Assembly (NCBI GenBank): GCA_016169945.1
Contig: JADLSH010000279.1
Location: forward strand, 2,046,001-2,110,000
Direction: 5' to 3'
Length of the DNA: 64,000 nt
Source: Trachythela sp. YZ-2020
Taxonomy: Eukaryota > Cnidaria > Anthozoa > Malacalcyonacea > Clavulariidae
Shown here: piece by piece, positions 40,006 through 49,698 of the stretch
Layout: the number at the start of each line of letters is the position of its first letter
How positions within the stretch are numbered: position 1 is the first letter of the stretch
Position numbers and translations under genes: made by a program
Notes under the pieces: generated by a model
The model's input: the letters and a program-made list of their open reading frames with translations, nothing else
What the model was told of the DNA's origin: nothing
The model's database searches: none

Positions 40006-43000
40006 TTAAGTTTCCTCTTGGTGGGAATCTATAAGTGGTTGTGTGTCAGTTGTCTCTTCGGACTGTTCTGTAAAGGCAATAGGATGGACCTCTTCCCCAG
40101 TTGGGACATACGGTGGCGGGGGGTACTCTATCTTACCAGGGTCTTCTTCAGCATATGCAGGGAGGGTCATGGGGTATGGACCCCTAGCTCGACCTTCTGT
40201 ACTAAACATGAATGCCGGCTGTGGGAGGGCTGGTTGTTCTTCATATTGACAGTTATTTAAATCCTTGAAGGAAAATGAAACAAATCTTCAAACTTATGGA
40301 ATCTATAATCATGTGCAGTAGCTGTTTATTACAGAATCAATCTCAGAAAAAAATTATATGAAAATAGAATTGATGAAAATTATTTGCCTTGTTACTTTTG
40401 CTGGAGAACAGATATTTCTGATGTTTCTTACTGGCGTTTTCCAAAAACCAAAAATAGCAAGGCAAGTTAACGGCTGCTGAACGGGGGTCGCTATTTTGGG
40501 CAATTCTACAGGAAAATCGCACAAGTTGAATACGCTAGCCCTCCTTTGTAGGCATCCTAGATCGATGCACTGCTCTTTAATGTTTTTACCAGACAACAGT
40601 GTGAACATTTCCCACATTTCCTTCTTAGTTTAATGAAAATTCCAAAGGAATTTTGACAATTCTCCTTACCCATCTCCTTAGCCAACTTAAGGTGGCTCGA
40701 TATAGTAATCACAAAAAACCTTATTCAAGAATCGCGAAAACAAACTTCATCCTATATGAACAAACCCGCGTGACCATTTGTGCGCGGGGGAATAGTAATG
40801 AAAGAACTTCCAAAATGACCTGACGTGAGCAGTTGCAGTTGCTCGCGTCATTGCGCGTGTTATATACCGTTTTCATGTCAATTGCTGACGTCATTAAAAA
40901 ATTTTGTCCGGTGACCTATGTTCAAATTTTGCCACAGGAGGCCCAGGCTCTATTTGCCCGCGCCCGCCTGTGACTTCCTTATAACGAGGGAAGGAAGGAA
41001 ACATTGAGACCAAAATAGCCCAGACTTGGCATATGTTACACGAAACTATCCTCGATTTTTCGCCTTTAAATGCATTTCTTTCGAGATTAAGCGATATCCC
41101 CTGCAAGAATGATACCGTACAACTCTCAAAACAACGATGCTTTAATCAAAGAGCTTAAATTCGCTCTAAAATCCGTGAGGGAATGACAAAAATTTGGCAA
41201 AAATATATCCGCGTGCCGGGTTTGCTGGTCAAAAACCGGAAGTCGTTGAACAACTCAAAATACACTCAAACCTGATTGGACAACTTTGAAATTCGAAATT
41301 TTTGTTGATATTCGTTGTCCAATCAGGTTTGAGTGTATTTGGTCTCAATGTTTCCTTCCTTCCCTCGTTATAAGGAAGTCACAGGCGGGCGCGGGCAAAT
41401 AGAGCCTGGGCCTCCTGTGATTTTGCATGTTGTATTGCACCGCAAAAAATTTTCATTGTACCAAAAATTACAGAATTTTTTATATTTTGCTTATTGTTAG
41501 TCTGTCTTGAAAGTAAAATAATGCACGGAAAAAAATTGGGGGTCACTGTGCTTCTTTTCCAACTACACGAGGCAATAGGCTATTTTGGAGTGAATTTCGT
41601 ACGCATCTGTTGATCTGTTGCCATAGTAACGAACTATGTCTTACTAAAACTAACATAATTTAAAAGTAGAAAGATCAAAATATATGAAAACCCCGATACC
41701 TGGTGAATAAAACCTAAAAATACAGAGTTTAAAAATTTCAAAGTGCTGCAAACCTGAATTTTTGAAAACTGTATCGATCCACCTTAAATAATGCTTCAAA
41801 ATCAAATTTTGTCTGAGAGATAAACGCGCCCCCTGGTTTTGTGTGGGAGCTGGTAGCACACCCTTAGAGAAAATCTCTAAATCTGATTAGGTTAGAAAAT
41901 CTGATTAGATAGGGTCTAGATTATTCCACATGTTTAAGAAATATTATCCTAAACAATTGCTGTATAATTGATAGATCTAGAGATTGGACTGCATTGTTAA
42001 CAGCTGAAGAGGCTTTCTAATCTGCAGCTGAATCAGCAGCAGACACATGGTAAAAAGGCTGCTATCTTTAGATGTCTGTAAGTCTGAAAATGAACATTTT
42101 AATTAATATTCTCTAGCTTTCTACTAAAAACATATGACTAAACATATAGATGTTCATATTAATTTAATGTTAATATAAATTTAGATGTTCATTTTCGGAA
42201 TTACCATTGTTTTGTATTTTGTAAAAATACTCAGTTGTTCCTACTGCATGTTCCATTGTGCAATAGAAATTCTTGAAGCAAATGGAAACTCAAAGTCACC
42301 CAACTTCATATAAAATATATCCATAAATCTAGCTCATGTAACAATCTGAAAAATTTGCTGTTTGTCTCAACTGACCCCACACTCAAGTTCTATACAACTA
42401 TAAAAATTTGGAAATCCATACTGTGTAAATAATATGGATATTTTCACTGACAGTATTTCTATATTATATCCAAAGCATTTCCATAAAGTTCATACAGCCT
42501 ATTAGAGATCGATAGGCTATGCTTTCACAGTTTATATTCATGCTGAAGATCAAAATCAAGTGTCTGAGCTTTTACGGCCTTTTACCCTTTTGTTCTACAC
42601 GAGACTTCCGTTCTCATTGAGTTCACTATAGAAATGCTATCGAGATACTATGGATAGAGTATGGAATTGGTATAATTTCCACACTGATTGCCATTGTCCT
42701 ACTATTTCAGTATTTCTAAGGTGAGCTCAATGAGAATGGAAATCTCATGTAGAACAAAAGGGTAAAAGCTCACTTGATTTTGATTTTCAGTATGAATACA
42801 AACTGTCAAAGCATGGCCTATCAATCTCTTAGTCTTAGTTATGAGTTTTAAGTCCAGTGATAAATAGTTCCCCACATTATTTATGGGTGGCATGAACGCC
42901 ACTGGTACATCTCAACTTGTTTGCCACTGCACTTAATGTCATTGGTATACCAGTGATTATTTTTTTCAATTCTTTAATGCAATATACTTACAGCTCCTTG

Positions 43001-43100
43001 TACTTGGGTTATTAATCTTTGAATTTCCTTGCGTTTATATCGAGAGTAGAAGTAAAATACCCAGAATATCACTTTAAGAATGACAATTATTACGATCACC
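40006..43100 (-). CDS. C-terminal exons of a membrane protein with PPPPY motif (partial)
   Basis: Two exons are supported. 43100-42992 has acceptor TTCTTTCAAG and a donor GTAAGT after the codons for QVQGA. 40263-40006 has acceptor CCTTCAAG and stop TAA at 40008-40006. They join in phase 0. The first exon encodes a hydrophobic helix (VIVIIVILKVIFWVFYFY) followed by basic SRYKRKEIQRL, as at the cytosolic side of a single-pass protein. The second encodes an acidic, proline-rich tail with EYPPPPYVPTGEE, a class I WW-domain ligand (PPxY). This architecture recalls small Shisa/CYYR1/WBP1-like adaptors, but no specific family is asserted. Upstream exons with signal peptide and ectodomain were not identified. 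A cysteine-rich minus-strand frame at about 45036-44895 is a possible but unsupported candidate. Confidence 0.6.
40933..41419. mobile_element. Composite foldback with two nested inverted repeats
   Basis: The outer arms of about 82 bp (40933-41014 and 41339-41419) begin CACAGGAGGCCCAGGCTCTA and are almost perfect complements. A second pair lies just inside the right arm (41258-41284 and 41314-41340, AAATACACTCAAACCTGATT). The whole would fold into two adjacent hairpins. It lies in an intron of the PPPPY-motif gene, and the 70-codon frame across it is spurious. Confidence 0.8.
42500..42833. mobile_element. Foldback element of about 330 bp
   Basis: The left arm contains CGATAGGCTATGCTTTCACA and TTTACCCTTTTGTTCTACAC. 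The right arm contains their complements (TTGACAGTTT context, GCATGGCCTATCAATCTCTT). Arms are about 130 bp with scattered mismatches. It lies in an intron of the PPPPY-motif gene. Confidence 0.7.
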
Positions 43101-43392
43101 CTTGAAAGAATATAAGCAAAATAATCAATTATTGGTTGATGGCATATAACACGGCATGCATGACATCTCAAGATATAAATTTATATGCAACTTACACATA
43201 AAAAAATAAATCCATGGTGAATCACTTCCTTCTTACCATGATCAGGACGTAAGGTTTATGTAATATATCTGAAAAAATATTTAAAAGATTATGAAACAGA
43301 ATTCAATATTTAGGTTACTTTGTGCATATATTCAGCATAGTCAAAGTGTTTTGCTGATATTTTGTTCCATTAAAAAAACAATGTTAACTTTG

Positions 43393-44072
43393 AGTCAATA
43401 CAATTATTTCCCCTTGAGTTACAAAATTTTGAAAAATATTATTGCTGATGTCAGCATTATTTTCACAGGCTGATAATACAGAGCTTAAGCAAGCGACGTT
43501 TTTGACAACACAGGTGTCACACATACATAATTTAACTGTTAATTATGGCATGAGCAGTTCTTGCTTGAAATCAAGAACAGCAATCAATCTAGTTTCACAT
43601 TCATGATTTAGAACAAGAACTGCTGTCGCCATCTATAACGGCTCAACTCACTTCCGGTCAGCGTACATGAATAAAAAATTGTTACTTGCCTCTCTAATAT
43701 TATACAGACAATTTGGTTTAAAGATGCCTAATCCAACCTTAAAAGGAATCCAAATATTTTGGCTAAAACCCTTTGCCAAAAAAACCTGATAAAAAGCATT
43801 TGATTTTTAGTCCCATGTTCGTGTGCAAATTCTGCACAATTCTGAACACGAAATGGCAGCCAAAAAGCAAGTGCTCAAATGAAGCTGAATTTTATTTATT
43901 TAACCCAAATATTTCCAATCTTATTAAGATTGGATTAGACGTCACTTGCAAAACTTAATCAAGTATTTAAAAATTAAATTGTGTGTCAACATAGGTTTAA
44001 AATAATGCTGATGCCAGCAATAATATTTTTCAAAACTCTGTTACTCAAGGATAAATAATTGTATCAACTAAA
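43393..44072. mobile_element. Terminal-inverted-repeat element of about 680 bp
   Basis: The left arm (about 43400-43469) includes TTTTGAAAAATATTATTGCT. The right arm (about 44000-44065) includes its complement AGCAATAATATTTTTCAAAA. Arms of about 65 bp are roughly 90 percent complementary. The interior has no transposase. Confidence 0.7.
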
Positions 44073-44268
44073 AAATGTTGGTGAACATAGTAACGATATA
44101 TGGAACATATAGAACAGCCAGTATTGCAGTTAATTTAGCTAGATCTTGGAATTTGTCATGTGATCTGTGAAAATGCTCTAAGGGATGGTTTATTTTATAT
44201 TGAAACTAAAAGTGATGATATAGACATAATTTTACGCATAAGTATCAAATGAATGTTAACTACAGGCA

Positions 44269-44499
44269 CCGGTTGTACGAAGCCCGTTTAGCCTATCTGG
44301 TGGATAAATTGAAAATATCGATCAAGTCTATACATTCATCGAAAAAAGCTAAAATACTTCAACTTGAATAGAACAATTATGTTTGCCACTACATATTAAG
44401 TGCATAAGATTTAAGCTCAGTCATTCACAAAATGTGTGAAAGTGTTTTTTTAATTTTGGCTTATCAACAGATTAAGCTATATGGCCTTCGTACAACCGG
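44269..44499. mobile_element. MITE with CCGGTTGTACGAAGCC ends
   Basis: The left end is CCGGTTGTACGAAGCC and the right end GGCCTTCGTACAACCGG. Weaker pairing extends inward (CCTATCTGGTGGATAA versus TTATCAACAGATTAAG). Total length is 231 bp, without coding potential. Confidence 0.75.
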
Positions 44500-45462
44500 A
44501 CCCAATACTGTACAAATTTAAGCTAGTTAATGACTATCACATGATTTATTGATTATAACAATTTACCCAACAATATTGTGGTAATAATTAATTGCTTCAT
44601 GCAACATACAAATTGTTGAAAAGAGAAGACAACAGATAGATACAAATTCTAATACTCATCAGTTGCCTTGACAAATATCATGTATTAACGTATAAATATA
44701 AAAAAAACATATTGTCTGGCGTTTTTTGTTTATTTCCAAATCATTTGATATCACGCTGTTTTAATCGAAATTTTTGCCTTAAATAATATATATCTTTGAA
44801 ATAAACTACACTGAGCTTATTTCAACATACGCGTTTTACTTTCTGCTTCTATTAGGTTCTTGACATTGCTAATCATTAAATTATTATTATTCATCGCCAG
44901 TTATGCCATTGACAACGCCAGAATGGAAATGATATATTTGTACAATTGTACCAACATTCAAAGCATCGAACGTGCCGAATTGGAGAACAAAAAATGCCAA
45001 ATTTTGCAGCTAAGCTCTAAATATAAGAAACAAAACATAGCAGTGTGAATAGTTTACTTTATTATAACATAAAAACCCTTAAAATACCTTAAAATAAGCC
45101 AGAAATCCAAGATGAATGATACACTTCCTTCGCTACTTCGTTTGTTATGTTTCTGCCGGCTGGTCTTGCTGCACTGATCTCAAAAGTCAAACGCTGACTG
45201 GATGGTGCATGTGACCCATAAATCTTAATGTTTCGTAAGATACATCTTTCACGTTTTATAATACAGTAAAATATATTTTTCTTCACTCTAAAACAAATTT
45301 AAACACCAAACGATTTGATTTGGAAAGAATTTGACAGATTTAAAAGTCTCTTCTCATCTATCCAGTGCTAATTTTGAGATCCGACTTTGTACGATAACAT
45401 CTCCGATCTAGTCCGATACCGATAATCGGGTCACGTTCGTAGTTTGACGCCAACGCCACAAG

Positions 45463-48384
45463 ATGGCGCGCAGAGGTGGGATGTTTTGTTGTTGTTTTTC
45501 AAATTTTCTCTGTTTTTATAGTTTTATATCGAATTTTACACGTTTATCATGGATTAATCGTTGATGATTTCTTTAGGGATACGATCTATAGATCTTGAAG
45601 AGGATTTAGCCATCGGCAGGTGTGTTTAATTAATGCATAAGCTATGCTATAAAGTGTCTGTCTAACACAAAGTGACAGACAGAATTGCTTAAACAATAAA
45701 AAACAATTGTTTAATCACTTCTTAACGGATCAAATGCCTCATTCTGTGATCAATAAATATTCCTTGTATTTTTGTCCAGGGGTAATCAAATTCAATGAAT
45801 TTTACTGAATAAATGAGGCATTTAAATACACTGGGCATTTATTCATTGAGAGTTGTTTACCTGAATTGATCCCTCCCTAACCTCTCAGAGTCTCTCCTCT
45901 TCTAATGTTAGAGTAGAAAGAATGACCCAGGACGAAGTTGGGGTGGGATGATTTTGGTTCAGTTGTGGCCATGGCATTGTCTCTAGTCAATGTTTACATG
46001 AGACCTGGTTGAAAAATTGCTCAGACCTTTCGTTCTCAGCATATGGTGACTGATTATCGCCAAGACAAATTCGGAGTGTGATTTACATTAACACATACTG
46101 TAATATTTTGGACCGGTCTGAATTTGGAACAACTCTGATTAATGCACAACTCTGGAGAGCATTTTTGAAATGCATGAAAGAAACTAGTATTGGGTCATTC
46201 CAGAAAACATCCGCACATGCCCCACAGAGGAAATTGCATGTTACCACCCCTCTCCATTTTTCATGTATCAGTACATTTAACTATAATCAGGTAAATTTTG
46301 CTCCCTCCCCCTCTGGACGGCAGAACTTTCCTCTGTGGGGGGAGTCTGGATCTTTTCTGGAATGACCCATTGTTCCCAACCCAGTCTCATGTAAACATGA
46401 TCTAAGGGACTAAGTAAAAATGTAGGCGCGTTTGTAAGCATGAGCTTGCTACAAGGTTGTCAGTCACAACTTGTTAACAAGTTGTTGAATTGCAGGATGA
46501 TTAAACAAGTTCTTGGAACACTTGTAACAAGTCTCTTGAGTCAACAACCTTGTAGCAAGTTGTCAACAAGCTGTTGACAACTTGTCAACAAGCTGGGAAC
46601 AAGCAATGCTAACACATCCTGATAACATGTTGTTGAAACAGAGTTGGTACAATGTTCTCTGCTGCCAGTTTGTTACAACTGGTGCATTTTTACATGTGCA
46701 TGGTGCTTATTGCACACATCCTGGTAAATAAGTAAGATTGAATGTTCAATTTTATGAATGTAAAATTCAACATTTTACTTCAATTTAGGTCAAGTCGGTC
46801 TGACAAGAAATTTGATGTGACAATTGGTCATATTGAAGACATTATAATGGGTACAGTGAATATTTCACAGAATTTAACCCATTTACTTAATATTGTGTTG
46901 AAGTGGAGTCAGTTGAATCACTGGGTGAAAAATTGATTCCTGAATTGATTCCAATCAGGACTCTTTGGATTACTAGACTTTTATACCAAATTTTTCTTTT
47001 ACGTTCAGAGGACGCATTTCAGGAACTACAGAATGAATTCATGGAAAAACATTACCACCATTTTGAAGATGTAGAAGAAAACAAATTAATATACACAGAT
47101 ATTTTTACTCAATATGTAAGTCATTCTCGATGTCAGGTTTTAATCAGGAAAAGTAATTCTATAGTTTGTTTCTGAAGAGATATTTTCTGACTTGCTAATG
47201 TTATAATAGTTCTTACTTATAAATTCTGAAAATAGTTCACACAAACATGCATGCTACCTCCATAGACAAATCATAATTTATTGGAATAAATTTTGAAATA
47301 AATTTGTTAAAATCACGCCGAGGAGATGACTGTTTCGCTACTCACTATCTATCGACAATTAGATAGTGAGTAGCATAGCCAATCAAATTACAGCATTTGC
47401 AATAGTATACTAGTATGATTCTACTGATTGAAGATAGCTACCTCCACAAATATAAAATCTACATGCATAAATCATGTAAATACAGTTACTTTACAGTACC
47501 ATAAATCCAATTTCATTTTTCCTTACAATAATCCATTGTGCATCATTTTGCAGACAAATCTAATTGAAAAACACCTCGAGGAATGCCTAAAACAAAGAAT
47601 GCCAAATTTCTCAATGGAAGGATTCATGACATCATTACAGTAAGTTTTTGTCCAAATTTTGGGAATCTTGCTTGAAAGAATGGAAAAGCCTTCAACATTC
47701 TGTTTTGTCGAGCAAGATTCCCAAAATTATGAACATTTACCCTTATGCCATACACTGGCATCACCTGCACTAAATATATACACAAACTTGTGTTTCTTAA
47801 GGTCAAGAAAAGATCAAATCGGAGGAGACATATTCGACATGTTGCTTAGTTTCTCAGATTTCTTAACGTTTAAACAAATGTTCCTCGATTACAAAGCTGT
47901 AAGTTTTTCAAGAACTTATTTTTATATAATTTTTAGATGGCTTGCCACTTTTCACATAAATCTGGGATTCTGGGTGCAATGTATTGCCCATGCAAGAAAT
48001 TGGGTCTGTGGGTTGATTCCTCAATCCAGTCCATATTCTGAACTAAATTCCTCTCTTGAATATTTCTGTCAAATTTTTTAGGTAATTTACGAACCCTGAT
48101 ATCTGCACTTGCAGCATATTTTGCCCATCCTGTTCCCGGCATGCACGCTTTGCTGACTACTGAGTCTGTATTTTGAGACTGTGGGATCCCTCTAAGTTTT
48201 CAAATTATAATTATTGTATTATATATTATTTCTTTAGGACAAAGAAGGCAGGAATGTAGATTTAGGTGGTTTAATTATCACCCCATTGTCAAATGAACGT
48301 CTTGATGGTACAGAAGAAATGATGATCGATTCAGATTTGTCACCAGACAGACAGACTACTTCTGGTACTTTATTAAGCAGTTAG
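45463..48384 (+). CDS. ARL2BP: ARL2-binding protein (ARL2BP/BART)
   Basis: Exons: 45463-45475, 45577-45619, 46789-46850, 47009-47115, 47554-47639, 47802-47898 and 48238-48384. All junctions are GT-AG and in phase, giving 184 aa against 163 in human. The protein reads MARRG, then FDVTIGHIEDIIM, EDAFQELQNEFMEKHYHHFE, ENKLIYTDIFTQY, LIEKHLEECLKQRMP, GGDIFDMLLSFSDFLTFKQM and FLDYKADKEGR. This is the BART helical domain in the order known from ARL2BP. ARL2BP binds GTP-loaded ARL2 and ARL3 and acts in mitochondria, at centrosomes and at the ciliary base (family knowledge). The acidic C-terminal tail (TEEMMIDSDL) is longer than in human. The start has context CAAGATGG. Introns 2 and 3 carry repeats, and a foldback begins seven bases after the stop. 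Confidence 0.95.
45985..46404. mobile_element. Nested terminal-inverted-repeat elements in ARL2BP intron 2
   Basis: The outer ends are ATGTTTACATGAGACCTGG at the left and CCAGTCTCATGTAAACAT at the right. Inside lies a second element, 46192-46368, with ends GGGTCATTCCAGAAAA and TTTTCTGGAATGACCC flanked by ATT on both sides. The younger element appears to have inserted into the older one. Confidence 0.7.
46430..46700. repeat. CAACAAGTTG-family dispersed repeat, copy in ARL2BP intron 2
   Basis: Dense degenerate, partly palindromic motifs such as CAACTTGTTAACAAGTTGTT and CTTGTAGCAAGTTGTCAACA end near TTTTTACATGTGCA. Related copies lie at 48976-49215 and about 39640-39740. Confidence 0.75.
47338..47375. 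repeat. Small hairpin in ARL2BP intron 4
   Basis: GCTACTCACTATCTA and TAGATAGTGAGTAGC are separated by eight bases. It is a perfect 15-bp stem of unknown role. Confidence 0.7.
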
Positions 48385-48390
48385 AAACTA

Positions 48391-48658
48391 CATATATTAC
48401 GGATCTCACCGAACTGTGGCATTGCATAAAAATTTCGTATCATTACCACACCTACATATTTTTACATGTTTACAATTCTAATAATAAACAGCCAATCAAC
48501 TTTTTATAGCAATTGTTACTAAGCACTGGATTGGCTGTTTGAAAATAGAATTGTAAACATGCAAAAATATGTAGGTGTGGTCGTAGATGTTTGTGGGAGT
48601 GGTAGCGATACAAATTTTTGATGCAATTCCACAGTTCGGTGAGATCCGTAATATATAA
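48391..48658. mobile_element. Foldback MITE in the ARL2BP 3' region
   Basis: The ends are TATATTACGGATCTCACCGA and TCGGTGAGATCCGTAATATA. The inner arms also pair (ACACCTACATATTTTTACAT with ATGCAAAAATATGTAGGTGT). It begins seven bases after the ARL2BP stop codon and supplies an AATAAA near 48482, so it probably forms much of the 3' untranslated region. Confidence 0.8.
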
Positions 48659-48975
48659 ACTGTACATAATATATATTGAAAAACCTACCAAACAATTCTC
48701 AAAAAGTATAAAACAAAACTCAAGCTCAGAAAGTGCATGTAAAACAACTTAGCTAACTCTTAGGCTACAGGTCTGTTTCCTGCAGCAGATGGTGAATATC
48801 AGAGTGAGAAAATAAATATGTAAATTATTTTCATTATATGTAGAAGATGTGTATTCGGTGGCAAAAATATAAAAGATGTAGATAAATTTTCGTGTTCAAT
48901 AAGTTTTAAGTGTCAACATTTTTCAAGTTGACTACCATCTGCTGTCTCGTAGTGTTTGCTAAAACCCGCCTATTA

Positions 48976-49215
48976 CACATGTAAAAATACATATTCAAAA
49001 TAACAAACCTGCAACAGACTTGTACCAATGCTATTTCAACAACTTGTTGTTTGCAATGCTTTTTCCAGTTTGTTGACAATTTGCTACAAGGTTGCTGACT
49101 CAACAGACTTGTTGTCAAGTTGTGAGTGACAACCTTGTAGCAACTTGTCGGACAAGCTTGCAACAAGTCTGTTACGAACACATATTTTCGACAAGATGTG
49201 AGATTTTTACGCGTG
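48976..49215. repeat. CAACAAGTTG-family dispersed repeat with terminal inverted ends
   Basis: The left end is ACACATGTAAAAATAC and the right end TTTTTACGCGTGTA, its approximate complement. The interior is composed of CAACTTGTTG, ACTTGTTGTCAAGTTG and CTTGTAGCAACTTGTC motifs, as at 46430-46700. Confidence 0.75.
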
Positions 49216-49698
49216 TACCATTTGATGTCGACAACGTTTGATTATGTGATTTTGACTTTGATTAAAGAAGCTTTCACCAATATTTGTTTTATACTTTTTA
49301 TGCAGTATTGAACACTGTAAACAGATTTCATTCATAAGAACTGTAAATATTAATATTGTAGTAATGTTGAGTAATATATTTTATGCAGTTATGTATGTAT
49401 ACGACTAGTGCTGTAATTTATTGATGTACAAGATTGTCATAATTCAATCACATTCTAATGTAATGGATGGAATGTCTCCATCAAAGTGGACATCTGTTCA
49501 TATGAAAGTTGCGGGTGCGCAGAAGCTCTATTGTTTCTGCACGGAGGGTACGCAGGCGACCTAAGCAAGCACATGCAGCAGCATGCATTTGCATGCAGCT
49601 GCAAGCGTGCGTACAGCCGTACACACCGAGTCCGTTCAGTACGTAGTATTTCAGACATTTATTTTAAGAACTGCTGTAGAAAATGCCATGAACAGAAA

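Larger units (their letters stand above)
43101..45462. other. Stretch without a confirmed exon
   Basis: The 5' exons of the PPPPY-motif membrane protein are expected on the minus strand, and the ARL2BP promoter near the right end. Two inverted-repeat elements occupy 43393-44072 and 44269-44499. Small frames at 43773-43958, 44860-45048 and 45286-45089 show no convincing protein character. Confidence 0.5.
48385..49698. other. Intergenic stretch, ARL2BP to sacsin copy 2
   Basis: It contains the foldback at 48391-48658, a CAACAAGTTG-family repeat at 48976-49215, and presumably the sacsin copy 2 promoter and 5' untranslated region. The frame upstream of the sacsin start (from 49486) has no stop and contains an in-frame ATG at about 49573. 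An N-terminal extension rich in Cys and His is therefore possible, but the downstream ATG is the one conserved in both copies. Confidence 0.55.

Noticed and set aside
44858..45048. Cys-rich minus-strand frame (FECWYNC) or hydrophobic plus-strand frame as a missing exon of the PPPPY gene
   Set aside because: An acceptor-like TATATTTAG exists on the minus strand, but no donor with the required phase was found, so the exon is unsupported.
46078..46365. 95-codon plus-strand open frame in ARL2BP intron 2
   Set aside because: It spans the nested MITEs and has no conserved features.
47659..48081. 140-codon plus-strand open frame over ARL2BP exon 6
   Set aside because: It includes real ARL2BP exon 6 (47802-47898) in frame but continues into introns on both sides. 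The spliced model explains the conserved part.
49486..49698. Upstream in-frame region as definite coding sequence of sacsin copy 2
   Set aside because: The first codon of the open frame is GTG rather than ATG, and the matching stretch in copy 1 lacks a nearby ATG. The conserved ATG at 49699 was preferred.
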